Assembly: GCA_963693315.1 (NCBI GenBank)
Contig: OY856187.1
Span: forward strand, 110,201,201-110,265,200
Source of the DNA: Diogma glabrata
Taxonomy: Eukaryota; Arthropoda; Insecta; Diptera; Cylindrotomidae
Direction of reading: 5' to 3'
DNA length: 64,000 nucleotides
Shown in pieces: positions 1 to 11,820 of this stretch. The stretch's first letter is position 1. Every line of letters begins with the position of its first letter. The notes under the pieces are model-generated. The model searched no databases. It had not been told where the DNA came from and saw only the letters and a list, made by a program, of their open reading frames with translations. A program made the position numbers and the translations under genes.

Positions 1-690
1 TGCTTTTATTTTGGAATTCAAATTTTCGTATGATAACCAGTTTCAATTTCCTTTTAAAAAATATTGTACCCCACCGCATAATTTCAAATATCCAAACAAG
101 ATGTTCCATTAAACAACAAAAACATAAAATTTTCCATTTACAATTTTCCTTTACCAATCTGGTATATATGATTAAATTTATTACCATTAAGGTAGTACAT
201 ATTACTTTGTAGTTTTGGTATTTAAATAATTTTTAGAGTACAAATGATATCGTAAAAGAATTATTTGAATATAAAACAAAAGTAATGACGTTATCAAAAT
301 ATTTCATCGATCATTTAAACATTACGTTCTCTGACTGACAGTGTCTAGTCGTAACATATGTCATCTAATAAATTGCTGTATTGGGTACAGTTTCTCCAAA
401 GAGCTTCATGCACAAGAGCACAACTGTAGCTACCTTATCTATTACGTTTGTTTGATCCATCCATTTATAGAAAATTATCGGGACACTAATGGTCTGGCGT
501 TTTAGCTTAGTATGACTTCATAAATGTCGAGTTTATTTAAATTCTGTTCGTAACATGAATTAATGTAAGACCTCCAAAAATATGGACTTTTTGTAGCAGA
601 ATTTATGTCAAAGGAATTTAATTAATTTCATAATATAATGAAAGAACAACATTAAAGTAACAGCAACACTGTATAATGTAATATTTTTCT
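1..690. other. AT-rich stretch, nothing identified
   Basis: No open frame of note, no terminal repeats and no RNA gene are seen here. It is ordinary AT-rich intergenic or intronic sequence. Confidence 0.5.
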
Positions 691-694
691 GATT

Positions 695-1530
695 TTGCAA
701 GGCTGCAGTGATCCATATCTACTACATAAAGCAATGTCCAACCAATCACCATCATTAAAGAGTCAGCATATAAGCATAACTTGCCAACAAGATATGGAAA
801 TCATTCATGAAGGAAATAGACAAATGTTTAATACAAAGAACGCAAGATCTCATAGAAACATTAAGTATTTAGCAACATACGCCTGGGATAGTTAATTAAG
901 TCGTAATGGTCCCCAGCTTCTACGACAAACAAAGCACACATGCACTGCAACTGATATAAGAAAACTAAAACGATTTTGTGACATCGGTGAACAATTGACC
1001 AATGTAACTAAGACTCTGTGCGAATCGACAAATACTTGACAGAACAAAATTTTGGTAAAAATGAAATTAGTGAAAAAACAATATGAATGTTAGGTGAAGA
1101 ACTTTTAAATTTTGTTGTGCGAGAAACAATAATGTCAAAATTTGAAAAATTTGCAGACATAAATTTGTTAAATATAATTCTATATAATGAGCAATACCAA
1201 CAAAAAATATTTGTCAATGCTCCTTTTATACTTAATTCAGCAGAATAAAGCCCAAATTAATAGAAAAGTTATACTAAACAAATAGGTTCATCATATTATT
1301 AGAGATGTAAATATAAAATGAGGTTAGATGGAATAACTAAATTTTTTAATTATTTTAAGCCAATGGAATACTGTCGATTTAGAGTACACGCTGAAGGGAT
1401 AGAATCAATTTTAATGGAATAATAATATGTATTACCAAATAAGAATAACAACAAAATTCAACCAGAAATAATCACTTTTGTAAATAATTTCCTTCTGCCA
1501 TTATTTGATGATGCTAAATAGTTAAACGAT
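695..1530 (+). pseudogene. Unrecognised decayed coding-like stretch
   Basis: Several short open pieces follow each other on the plus strand in shifting frames. A 66-codon frame (695-895) starts CSDPYLLHKAMSN after its first two residues; a later piece near 1088-1250 reads MLGEELLNFVVRET and LYNEQYQQKIFVNAPF; a last piece near 1455-1520 reads KIQPEIITFVNNFLLPLF. The amino-acid composition looks protein-like and stops are sparser than in the surroundings, so this may be an old inactivated gene or transposon ORF. I do not recognise the family, and chance ORFs in AT-rich DNA are a real alternative. Confidence 0.2.
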
Positions 1531-1619
1531 GATGATGCTAAATAGTTAATTCTTCCTTTTCGTTATGATGAATAAAAATTTCAAAATACAAAATTATGAC
1601 AATTAATATAATTTGTATC

Positions 1620-2110
1620 TGTCATTATTTCGTCGTTTCGCACAGAACCTAAGAATTCTCATGCACATACCTGTAGGAAGCGTCAAATATACGACACGCG
1701 TCGAGTGTATATTCTACAGATCGTTACTTTTTTCAATGACAGCGCATATTTAGTCGACGATCTTTGGTGCATAAATACGCTTCTCGTGTAAATAGTCTGA
1801 AAAGTTTTCGCTTGGCTAGTAAAATATTAAACGATTTCGTTTTATTTCATTAAACGCGTTTCGACATGTTGGTATCGTAAAATGACATCGTAAAATACAT
1901 TGTGTAATTAGAAAGCGGCTCAATTATGAACAATGCGAACGATACGAGCCACTACTAATTGACAACACACAAACATATACACCTTTGCAAGCTTAAAATG
2001 TTGTCGTAAATGCTCTACGTGTAGTGAAAATGACGCGTATATGATACACGCCGATAGGTATGTTTGACGTTTCAAAATCGTAAAAATGAGATACGTGTAC
2101 GTCTAATTAG
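1620..2110. other. CpG-containing patch with CGTGTA/TACACG motifs
   Basis: Against a background of low CpG this 490-base patch has many CG dinucleotides. The hexamer CGTGTA or its complement TACACG recurs at about 1785, 2018, 2045 and 2093, and ATCGTAAAAT-type words recur near 1875 and 1887. It has no open frame. It could be the end of an unrecognised mobile element or a regulatory patch. Confidence 0.25.
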
Positions 2111-4080
2111 AAAGAATTAGATGATAAAAACAGATATAAAATCCATCTTTCGCCTTAAAATTTATTCTATTCTTTTTAAAATGGCTGGAATAATTAACAT
2201 ATATTCAAGAGTGAGACATAAGACAAGACCATCAAAGACATTTAGCGATAACTGTTCTAATTCAAACAAACAAGTCCCAAACCATAGCGAACACTTCTGC
2301 TCTTTTAAAACCACTAAAAATATGTAGTATTAAGAGCAATACCAAAAAACATTTACTAGTGATACTACATGTCAGAATCTTGAAGAATGTTGTCAAATGC
2401 ACTTGTAAATTATTCCACAAATTTGCACTTGTAAATTATTCCACAAATAATTAATCGAAAAATTGCAATAAATCAAAGAAATCAAAAACTCAAAATAAGA
2501 ATATTCATAGACGTCAATCTAAACATTGCTATAAATTATCACGTTCCCCTTGCATAAACTTGAATAGAAATAATTACAAGGTTTCGTTCTCATTGAGTGA
2601 ATCATAAACATTATCGTCTAAAAAAGCATAAAAAATGTTTCAAGAGGGTTAGTCATCTTAATTCTGATTTTCAAGAAACAATATCAATTTTCTTTTCAAA
2701 ACCAAATCGCATTATAAAATTCTCTTGGTCAATCTAATTATTTATAATTGGTATCCGAATCTTTTTTATTCGACAAGAATTTGGAAAACAATTTACCGTA
2801 AGGAATATCGTTTAACCAGTATTGAAAGAATTTCCGTTTTGAGTCAGTTGATCAAATAGACAAGATCAAACCCTTTAACTTCGATTCATTATTTTTATAA
2901 ACAAACCAACTTATTCCTCTTTTTTGTATTTATTCTAAACAAACATTTGCTTAGACTTTGTTTTTTTTTTTGGTTTTTAGGTTCAGGCAAACAAAAAAAT
3001 ATTCTCTTAATGTCAATATTTTCTTTCCTGGTTCTTGTTTGAATGGGAATTTAAATAGTCAAATCAAAGTAATGTTTATCAACAGAAATGACAACGTTTT
3101 CATAAGTAATTAAAGTGGTTTGGGAAAGGTTTTTATTGTTTTGTAAGATGCTTGAAGGATAAGAATAAAAAAAATGGGTTAAGTTGTTGGGAAGGAAGGC
3201 AGCTGCGATTTTGAATCTTTATTAAATGTATGTACTGGTTTTACGCTTTACCAAACGTTGAAAAAGGAAATATGTACTATAAATAATTTAGAAATAATAA
3301 TAAATTCATTAATTTTGTTGTAATATTTTTCGAATTCATTCTCATTTTTTTATTTCAAATTGATCGTTAACAAAATATGTTTAATCTTTAATTATGTTCA
3401 TTTTCCTTTTCAACAAGAATTCTTTTTATTAGAGTTCTACAATAAAATCCAGATGAGCTAAGGAATGATTGTTCTAATATTGAAAATAATATGGGGATTA
3501 TTTATTTCAAAATATGTTTTTCGAAGTGGTTTGAATTTTTTATTTATACGAGCCAAATTTTAACTACGATTTAAGTAGTAGACATTCTGAAATGAACCTA
3601 GCTTAGTTTTCTTCATCCTTAGTTGTATTTAAATAAAAACTTTTTACTCTCGATAAACTTATTAACTTCTACAAAATCTATAAAAATACTATTTAACATC
3701 TAATTAGAATCTCAAAAAACTATTTTCAGACTATTTGTTCTCAAAATACTACTACTTTACACTTAAATAAGCACCTAAATCAATACCTCACTAAGTACTC
3801 ATCATATTCTAAAAACTTGATAAGTCCTATCAATTCTATCAACCACAAAAATAACATCTCATTTGAATCTTCAAAAACTATTTACGATCAATTTTGAATC
3901 GGAATCATGTACATCGGAGTCATGTACTTAAATATTCTGTCTAAAAATAGATAGAATATATAAAGTAGAATTGGCAGGACCTAATGAATTTTTACACACT
4001 TTTATTTTAGTTTATTTAGGACCAAAACAAAGTAAAATTTGTAGCGCTTATTTAACAACTTAAACGGGATTTTTTCGATA
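2111..4080. other. AT-rich stretch, nothing identified
   Basis: Only short chance ORFs and homopolymer runs are seen; the T run near 2960 is typical. A 22-23 bp local duplication (TTGCACTTGTAAATTATTCC type) occurs at about 2398-2448. No gene or mobile element is recognised. Confidence 0.45.
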
Positions 4081-4097
4081 ACTCGCTTTTGGAGGTG

Positions 4098-5492
4098 CTA
4101 TGCTATGTTACGACATCGCCCCAAAAATCCTAATTTTTGAACAGCGTTCTTAGTTATTTTAAAAACATGAGAATTCCATATCATATTATTTTCAACTTCT
4201 ACTCCTAGAAGTCTAACAGATTCTTTCTCTACAAGATCTTTAGAGTCGAACTTTAATTGAAACGGATTATGTGTAAATATTCTAGAAAAATAGCAAGCCT
4301 GTGTTTTACTCGTATTGAATTCAACACTAGCAAATCCCCAATCCAAAATAGTTTTAAGGTCATTATTCAATGAATCTATCATATTTGATTTACAGTTATT
4401 AAGCGCTAACGGTGAATCTAATTTAGAGTTTTCATGAAACGCATAAAGCGTGCTATCATCAGCAGAACTATGGATAGGACTAACTTTTGAATTCAACAAA
4501 TCGTTAATATAAATCAGAAAGAGTATTGGTGACAAAACAGAAGCTTGAGGAGTTCCTGCATTAGTTGAAAATATTTCCGAAGAGACACCATCAACGTTGA
4601 CTCAAAATTTCCGCTCGGAAATAAAGTATGCACGAAATAAGTTGCTCATCCAAACCATAACATCTTAATTTGGAAGTTAGATTGTTATGCCAAACTTTGT
4701 CAGATGCCTTGGATGTATCAAGCGCAACACCGAAAGTTTCACCATGATTTTCAAGCAACTTGTTCCAGAAATCAGTGACAAAAGAAAGTAAATCTCTCTT
4801 CCTTTTCGGAAGCCGTATTGTCTTTCATTGAGTAGTTTTGAAGACTCTAAGAAGCTAATTAAATTAAAATTAATGTAATTGTCTGTAATTTGTTGGATCA
4901 GTTTTATTACCCTTTTTAGGAACTGGTTGTACACTAGCCATTTTTCATAATTCGGCAAAAACGCCTTTCTTATATGACAAATAAAAGATTTTAGGGAGGA
5001 TTGGTTCTTACGAAAAATTATACGCCCTATTATGAATGAAACTCTAGGAATTGGCTTAGGTAAGAAATTTGGTTCGCGTAGTGTAGAAGTTTTAGAGAAA
5101 TAATTACCAGAATGTTAGCTTTTCCTTTGGGTCAATGACCGGCATATCTTTATCAATAAGGCATATCTTTTACAAAAATTACCTTGGACAGCCTTAACCG
5201 CCTTAAAAAAATTACGTGAACCAGATAAAAAGTCATAGAAGTGAGACGACACACTGGGTCGAGCACTTAATGGAGCACATACAAAAATATTCTTGAGACT
5301 CCTTGCTGAGGAGTTTTTTTTTTTGGATTTATTAAGCAAGAAGGTTTGGTAGAGTAAATATGGTTTTTCAATAGAATGAACACCTTTTCCGAGAATTCCA
5401 CCCGACGTTTTTAAAATCTCCAGTCCCACTTCCATGCTATTTAGAAAACCTTCCGGAAAATACTTTTCCTTAAGATTAGGATATTCCTGCAA
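4098..5492 (-). pseudogene. Broken LINE (non-LTR retrotransposon) reverse transcriptase
   Basis: Read on the minus strand and across several frameshifts, this is a reverse transcriptase of the same broad LINE type as the intact element at 6292-9315. In order it shows a block like ASVQPVPKKG near 4930-4900, ERQYGFRKGR near 4840-4815, and then LSPILFLIYINDLL leading to SADDSTLYAF within 4535-4098, where the usual FADD has become SADD. It ends at a GFLGRCR block, equivalent to GLLNRCK in the intact copy. The segment 5115-5492 holds an open frame with NFFKAVKAVQGNF, which may be the linker upstream of the reverse transcriptase. Frameshifts, stops and 3' truncation make it dead. It is a related but not identical subfamily. 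Confidence 0.8.
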
Positions 5493-5729
5493 CCGAGAAT
5501 GAATATATTCATTTTAATGAATGATTTCTTTTGTTTTTATGATAAATTAACGGAGGAATTTCAGACAAAAAAAATTATCCAGTATTTTGTTTTAAGACTA
5601 TCGTGTTTTAAGGATGAAAAACGAAGAGTTGGAACTTATTTTACAATTATTTACTCCGTACGTGCTCTTAATCGGTGCTTTGTTATGATTTTTAGGTTAA
5701 GAGACATGAATTCCTTATATGTACCACAT

Positions 5730-6291
5730 TTTACCCCCATATATCCCTACCGCCGCAGGAGGGATCGATTTTGATCGATTATGATCAATGTTGATCTACG
5801 GGTCTGACTACCCTGCGTACTCCAGTCCCTGCCATTGACATATGAGTTAGCGTGAGATATCACATACCACTGGCAATGGCAGGAGATGTCATTAGCCAAG
5901 ATGATATCTTAGGGTGTTGGCGGACGAACTTTAATTAGTCAACGGCAGCACTTCCAGTCTTAGCTGGGCAGCGTTCCGTAGCGGTACCGCTCATTAGCTC
6001 TTCCGAGGAATCGAACCAACACGTAGTTATGTGTGGGCTTTGTGCCTCGATTAAGGTGGTGGGCGGTGCGTCTGGGGTGCGCTGCATCAGCTGGATTATT
6101 GGCATTTAGTTTTGTTTTGTTTTCTGCAAATTTCTCACAATTTGTTTTTCACTTATTATTTTGTTATTATTTCTTCATCTTATCATGAAATATTGGCATA
6201 TGTCATATTTTGTAGTATGATAGGATTTTTTACTTAGTTATGCATTTTAAAATAAAACACAAAAAAATAAAATAAACATTTTGATATATAT
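5730..6291 (+). promoter_or_regulatory. Putative 5' leader/internal promoter region of the LINE
   Basis: The stretch from about 5730 to 6100 is clearly richer in G and C than its flanks, then becomes AT-rich before the ORF. LINEs usually carry an internal promoter in their 5' UTR, and this is where it would lie. A short stretch near 6168-6250 resembles 24430-24510 elsewhere in the window (both contain ATCATGAAA followed by GCGTATGTCATAT or GCATATGTCATAT), which may be a detached copy of the leader. The function is inferred. Confidence 0.4.
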
Positions 6292-9200
6292 ATGGCAGTA
6301 CAACCGAAAAAAAATAAGTCTGCAAGTGGTAAAGCAAATTTGCGCAATCCACCCGCCCATAAAGCGGCATGTCCACGGAATTTGCAGGGACAAAACATAT
6401 ATGAATCAATAAAAAATTTTAAAATACATGTTCAAAACATCTGCGGATTGAACGCTAACCATGACCACGTGCAACATCATCTTGAGCACGACAAACCGAA
6501 CATTCTATTCCTTACAGAAACACAAGTTTCTGAAAATTTTCTCTTTATAGAATCGCTTAATTCCAAATATAGGCTCGAATCAGCTTTCAAACTCCATCAG
6601 GGCGTATGCGCATTCATTCATGAGAGTGTTGCGTACACGCGCTTTCCAAATCTTGAACTACACGGTGACGGCTTCAATACAATGGTTTTAAAGATTTGTC
6701 TTCCAGAAATGACTTTTTTTACAATAGCTTTATACCGGTCCCCCAACAAACGTAACCCAAACTTTTTTAATATACTGACAAAAATTATGGACGAGATTAG
6801 AGCAAAGTCCCCTAATTGTGAAGTTATCGTTACCGGTGACTTCAACGTCCACAACAAATCATGGTTGGAATTCTCCAAATCGACCGACGATGTTGACAAT
6901 AGTGGAAAACTGGCAGAAATTTTTGCCGCGTCTCAGGGCCTATTCCAAATTGTTAAAAGCCCGACTTTCACTCCCCGTAATGGCGGTGATAATAGTTTTC
7001 TACTAGATCTCTATCTTACCACAATGCCAGATATTACGAGTGTCGATGTTGCGAAAGGTAGTATTGGAAATTCTGATCATTATTTAATCTCATCAGTTAT
7101 CAAAACTGATTTACTTAAAACTACAGCTCCCAAACCCCGTAAAATATTTCACTACTCAAAAATGGATAAGAGTGGTCTTCAAAATTTTTTCCATGGTTTC
7201 CCTTTCGACTGTCATTGTTTTTACACTGACAATGTAAATGTTTCTGCTCAAAACTTTACAGAAACCATCCAATTTGCTATCAATAAATTTGTCCCTTTCT
7301 CCATAGTAAAACCCAAACAAAAATATTTGTATTCGAAAGCTGCCAAAACGGCACTTAGAAACAAACGTAGATCATTTAATATTTGGATTCATAATAAAAC
7401 TCCCACTAATCGATCCCAATATCTAAAGGCCAACAAAATATCTAATCAGATTATCTCAAACGAAAAGTCCGAAATTGACAGAGCGAAAGCCTCAAAACTT
7501 ACGTCTATGTCTGTTTCTGACAAGAGTTTCTACAGTGCCATTAATTCTTTAAATTCTGGTACAAAATTTTCTATTCCCCCTATTATTGATGGTGATTTAA
7601 TCGTCAATGATCCCGCAAGAAAAGCTAACTTGTTCGCTGAACGCTTTGCTCTGAACTCCACTGTTTTGGAAACTCCTAAAGAAATACCCCAAATCCAGTC
7701 TTCAGGAGTTAATATGAATGAACTTCACTTCAAACCCAAAATAGTCGCTAAACTTTTAAAGGGGTTAAACATCAACAAAGCATCAGGAATGGACAATATT
7801 CCACCCATTATTTTAAAAACCTTTTCCAAAGAACTTGCACCAACTTTAACTAAAATATTCTACCAATCCTACAAATCTGGTATATTTCCATCGTGCTGGA
7901 AGTTGGCAAATGTCCAGCCCGTCCCCAAAAAGGGACCAAAATCCGATATCTCAAATTATAGGCCAATAGTTTTACTATCGGTCCTATCCAAAGTCTATGA
8001 GCATTATATTAATACACATATTTCAAAATTTCTGGAAGAAAATCATTTAATATCCGACAGCCAATACGGTTTTCGAAACAAAAGATCAACTACCGATCTA
8101 TTAAACTATGTAGCGCATTGTTGGAACAGCATACTTGATAAAGGTGGTGAAACATACGTTATCGCTTTAGACATCTCCAAGGCATTCGATCGAGTCTGGT
8201 ATGCAAACTTAATCAACAAGCTCGTTGCGTACGGTTTTCATCCCAATGTTGTGAAGCTGATTCAAAATTTTCTATCCGACCGATACATTTCGGTAACCTT
8301 AGACGGATATTCTTCTGAGTCTAAACTAATTAACGCTGGTGTACCCCAAGGCTCAGTATTGTCCCCAACCCTATTTTTGATTTATATCAACGAATTGTTG
8401 AAAATCACCAGCAACCCAATAAATAGTTTTGCAGATGATAGTACTCTGCACAAGTCGTTCGAGCCCCTTCCTTCAAAAGGTAAAATGCACGAACGAATTA
8501 ATCCTGCCCGGAGAGACGCTGCCATAAACGTGAACAAAGACCTGGATAAAGTCGCCGACTGGGGTCACCAAAACCTTGTCAATTTCAACTCCACCAAAAC
8601 ACAGCTGTTGATTGTTTCCAGATTAAAGACCGAGTTCCCCAAAGATATTTTATTTAGTATGTGTGATGAACCAATAGGTGAATGTAAAAACATTCGTTTA
8701 TTGGGTGTCACAGTTTCAAATGACCTACTCTGGAACGATCATGTAATGGCGATGGCAAAAAGCGCGTCTAAAAAACTCGGCCTCCTAAATAGATGCAAAA
8801 AATTTTTCACTCCATACCAATTGCTCCATGTTTATAAGTCCTATATTCGTCCCTGTATGGAGTACTGCTGTCAAGTTTGGGGTGCTGCCTCTGTTTCCAT
8901 CTTGGCCCTCTTGGACTCTGTTCAAAAGCGAGCTATACGAATTGTAGGTGATCGAACTTTGACATCAAAACTTGATTCCCTACAACATCGTCGCACTGTT
9001 GCTGACCTCGTTGTTTTTTACAAATATCGTCATCAGCAGTGCTCAGATGAAATCAGCGGCATCATGCCTCAAACTTATTCTTACCCTCGTTCCACTCGGC
9101 AATCGGCTGCCGCAACCAGTGAAACGGTAAAGATCCCGCGCTGTCATACTGGCAGATCGCAGAGAGACTTCTTTGTCCGAACTGCGTACAAATGGAATAG

Positions 9201-9315
9201 TTTGCCGGAACACTTAGTCTCAGGTGGCTTCAACCCACAGATGTTTAAAAAAAGCGTTAATCTACACCTCAGAACGCCAGTTGTTGTGGGACCCAGGTCG
9301 AGACCTAGGTCTTAA
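6292..9315 (+). CDS. LINE ORF2: AP-like endonuclease and reverse transcriptase
   Basis: A 1007-residue protein uninterrupted by stops. Residues about 43-270 form an apurinic-like endonuclease: QNICGLN near 48, the acidic TET at 75-77, TGDFNVH at 181-187 and the terminal catalytic SDH at 261-263. The reverse transcriptase spans about 500-800: NYRPIVLLSV near 556, QYGFRNKRSTTDLL, ALDISKAFDRVW (motif A Asp near 627), GVPQGSVLSPTLFLIYIN from 683, and the catalytic FADD at 713-716. A conserved C-terminal extension with RRTVADLVVFYKY and KWNSLPEHLV follows. In this class the endonuclease nicks genomic DNA and the reverse transcriptase copies the element RNA at the nick. The start Met at 6292 is followed by a basic segment and lies just upstream of the endonuclease, so it is plausible. 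No RNase H or zinc knuckle is obvious. Confidence 0.93.
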   Translation: MAVQPKKNKSASGKANLRNPPAHKAACPRNLQGQNIYESIKNFKIHVQNICGLNANHDHVQHHLEHDKPNILFLTETQVSENFLFIESLNSKYRLESAFKLHQGVCAFIHESVAYTRFPNLELHGDGFNTMVLKICLPEMTFFTIALYRSPNKRNPNFFNILTKIMDEIRAKSPNCEVIVTGDFNVHNKSWLEFSKSTDDVDNSGKLAEIFAASQGLFQIVKSPTFTPRNGGDNSFLLDLYLTTMPDITSVDVAKGSIGNSDHYLISSVIKTDLLKTTAPKPRKIFHYSKMDKSGLQNFFHGFPFDCHCFYTDNVNVSAQNFTETIQFAINKFVPFSIVKPKQKYLYSKAAKTALRNKRRSFNIWIHNKTPTNRSQYLKANKISNQIISNEKSEIDRAKASKLTSMSVSDKSFYSAINSLNSGTKFSIPPIIDGDLIVNDPARKANLFAERFALNSTVLETPKEIPQIQSSGVNMNELHFKPKIVAKLLKGLNINKASGMDNIPPIILKTFSKELAPTLTKIFYQSYKSGIFPSCWKLANVQPVPKKGPKSDISNYRPIVLLSVLSKVYEHYINTHISKFLEENHLISDSQYGFRNKRSTTDLLNYVAHCWNSILDKGGETYVIALDISKAFDRVWYANLINKLVAYGFHPNVVKLIQNFLSDRYISVTLDGYSSESKLINAGVPQGSVLSPTLFLIYINELLKITSNPINSFADDSTLHKSFEPLPSKGKMHERINPARRDAAINVNKDLDKVADWGHQNLVNFNSTKTQLLIVSRLKTEFPKDILFSMCDEPIGECKNIRLLGVTVSNDLLWNDHVMAMAKSASKKLGLLNRCKKFFTPYQLLHVYKSYIRPCMEYCCQVWGAASVSILALLDSVQKRAIRIVGDRTLTSKLDSLQHRRTVADLVVFYKYRHQQCSDEISGIMPQTYSYPRSTRQSAAATSETVKIPRCHTGRSQRDFFVRTAYKWNSLPEHLVSGGFNPQMFKKSVNLHLRTPVVVGPRSRPRS

Positions 9316-9399
9316 AAGGTATTTATGTGTTGTTGTGACACATATTCTAAACCCTATTACATAACACATTTTATTAAAAAAAAAAAAAAAAAATATAAT

Positions 9400-9720
9400 A
9401 GTTGCTTACTTAGTCAAAAAGACAAAGCGTAGTGGTTTTATATTGATACAATAAAAAGTCTAAAAATTGATGGAAATTTTGAAAAAAGCATCATTTGGTT
9501 TTCCCCTGATGTTTAATAGTCAAGTCTGGCGCCTGGAGATTAAATTGCATAAGCCGGTGACTCCAGGTCAAGCCCTGCGAGGTGGTAGCTTTTGCTATGA
9601 GTGACATCATTGAAAAAAGTTCACACTTTAGAGCCCGTAAAGTGCAATTTATTGTAGCTAGGCGCAACTCTGAGTGTAATATACTTCAATAAAATTTTAT
9701 TTGTAATAATTAAAGCTTAT
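9400..9720. other. GC-richer patch after the LINE tail
   Basis: Between about 9520 and 9670 base composition rises, with CTGGCGCCTGGAG and CTCCAGG able to pair as a small stem. No ORF is present. It could be the 3' end of another retroelement or an unrecognised non-coding element; there is no stronger evidence. Confidence 0.25.
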
Positions 9721-11755
9721 AAAGCAAAATTTTGAACTGCATAATTTAATAGGTTGAACTGAATTGCGTTCCACCAATTTGTTTTTAAATCAATTTGTCT
9801 ATACCACAACAATAAACACCAAGATTTTAATTCAGCTCTCAACCATCAATCATTATTAAATCAAAAAACAAATAATTTTGATATGTTCATCGTATTAGTA
9901 TTAAAATTATTATGAAGGGTTCCAGTAATTAACGTCCATCTTACATCTGTGAGTCTTATAACAATTGTAGAGAACATTATACAACTATGGCGTTTAGCTA
10001 TCCTGAACCTAATATATCCATATAACAAACAACAGTATACACAAAACTTTTATTTGCTAAACTTTCATGTCATAAATAAATTCATTCTACGGAAAATAAA
10101 CCATACAGTGCTTTTGACCTAAACAACAAATCAAAAAAAAAATGTTATTTCCAAAACAGAAATACAAATAACATGAAAAATATAATACAAAAATTACACA
10201 AATTGAAATAATAAATTGTTAAATTATACAACACAAAAAAACAAACAAAAATGAGTGTAATATCGATTACATTTTTTTACGAAAAAATTCGTGAAAATAC
10301 AACAACTCCAGAAAATTTCTATCAACCACAAACATGCAAAATAAAAATATCCAGATTGAGATAATTTACATTTAAATTGTCTTTTATATTTATGTAAGAA
10401 CCAATTTTTCAGAGGAAAATTAAAATAATATACAGTAAGTAATGAACGTCGGAGAAAAATGTATAAAAAACGGTTTTTATTGTCGAACAAAAATGGGAAG
10501 GGAAATTGAGTTTACCAATCAAAAACCTGATCAACTGATCAAATTTCAAATTCGGCAATAAATTACACATATATTCACTATAAAAATCGAAAAAATTTCG
10601 TTTCTCAAACAAAACATTAACAACCAACCCAAAACCATAAATCAAGTCTGGTACTACAGTAAACACCTGTTCCCATTCGATGAACTAAAAAATATCCCAG
10701 AACAAAAATTTTACGAATTTTCTATGAAAATATAAATTTTACCCATCACAACATTATCATAAAACAGAAAACATACATAGAATTTTTTTTGGATATATGA
10801 GCATGAACATAAATTTTCAACTTTGTTCAGTTTCGGCAGGAACACCAAAAAAAATGAAAACAAACATAGACTAACCAAACGAAACGAAGAAAAACCGGAA
10901 AATATTTTGAAAAAATTTACCAAAATTTTCTTTCTAATATGTGTACATACATCTTACACATATATGTATATCAAAGAGAACGTTAAATGTATGTAAGAAA
11001 ATATTGTTTAAGTTTATATAAACGAAAAATAAGAAAGAAAATGTGAAATTTGTATAACAGAAAATTAAGAGAGAGGAAGGGAGGAAAATCGAAAACATGA
11101 AATTAAGTGTAACAGTTTTTCGTATTTTTATAAATAAATAATTCTATGATACATCAGAATTTAAACTCGAAATTTAAATTTTGTATTAAGAGTCTCGATT
11201 CGGAGAAACTAAACTAGATTCTTAAATTATAACATCAAAGCATTTTCATGCTAATATATAAAAACCATTAGCACATTTGCTGTGTAATTGACCTAAATTC
11301 GGATAATATTGGTCGAAAAAATAAAAACAAAGAATCTATGAGCTTGCATTCATAAAAAATAATTAGTTAAGTGAAGTCGTCTAGTGAGAGTAGCAGATAA
11401 CATAGAAACCACGTATCAAGGAGAGTGCTATGTTTTAGTTAAGTTTCATATGAAATATACCTATTTCAATGTGTGTCATCTCTTTATATCCAAGCTCTGT
11501 TCTATACATTACATAAGTCCTTTAAAATATTTTATATACTTGTATCAATCGGCACTATTACAAATTATAAATTTCATCAAAAACAACAACGCTCTAAATT
11601 TCATCTATTGTCATATTTCCATTAATATTCATTGCCAACGTGAAAGTCAAACACAAGGAAGAATTTAAAAATTGCTATAGAACAGTGTGAATGCAACAAG
11701 TCAATCAACTTTCTTAGTTACAATTTTGTGTGTGCAAAATTGTGTGTGACATGTA
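9721..11755. other. AT-rich stretch, nothing identified
   Basis: Very AT-rich with chance ORFs on both strands whose translations are phenylalanine/lysine-rich and resemble no family. A short stem, CAATTTTG and CAAAATTG, flanks GTGTGTG near 11721-11742. Confidence 0.5.
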
Positions 11756-11820
11756 TTGTGTAAGACAACAAATCAATCAACTCGCAAATTGCGAGTTGAT
11801 TGATTTGTTGTCTTACACAA
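11756..11820. repeat. 65-bp near-perfect palindrome
   Basis: Two 32-bp arms (11756-11787 and 11789-11820) are exact reverse complements with a single A at the centre. The arms begin TTGTGTAAGACAAC and the centre reads CTCGCAA-A-TTGCGAG. So exact and loopless a palindrome is rare in uncloned DNA and could be a recent foldback insertion or a sequencing/assembly foldback. Confidence 0.95.

Larger units (their letters stand above)
5730..9391 (+). mobile_element. Apparently full-length LINE (non-LTR retrotransposon)
   Basis: The element comprises a GC-richer leader (about 5730-6100) that then turns AT-rich, one long ORF (6292-9315), a short 3' UTR and a run of 17 A at 9375-9391. A single ORF carrying an endonuclease followed by a reverse transcriptase, ending in a poly(A) tail, is the LINE arrangement. 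The exact 5' end and target-site duplication could not be fixed by eye. No separate gag-like ORF1 is present upstream, so it may be ORF2-only or 5' truncated. The ORF is undamaged, which implies a fairly recent insertion. Clade placement (Jockey or CR1 group) is uncertain. Confidence 0.8.

Noticed and set aside
5115..5492. 125-codon minus-strand ORF as an independent host gene
   Set aside because: It directly precedes LINE reverse-transcriptase remnants on the same strand and has a linker-like NFFKAVKAVQ motif; more likely part of the broken LINE.
6618..7006. Minus-strand and alternate-frame ORFs inside the LINE
   Set aside because: They are shadow frames of the intact 1007-codon ORF without a domain of their own.
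10224..10923. Three overlapping minus-strand ORFs rich in F, L and Y
   Set aside because: Composition is that of translated AT-rich DNA; no domain or signal is recognised.
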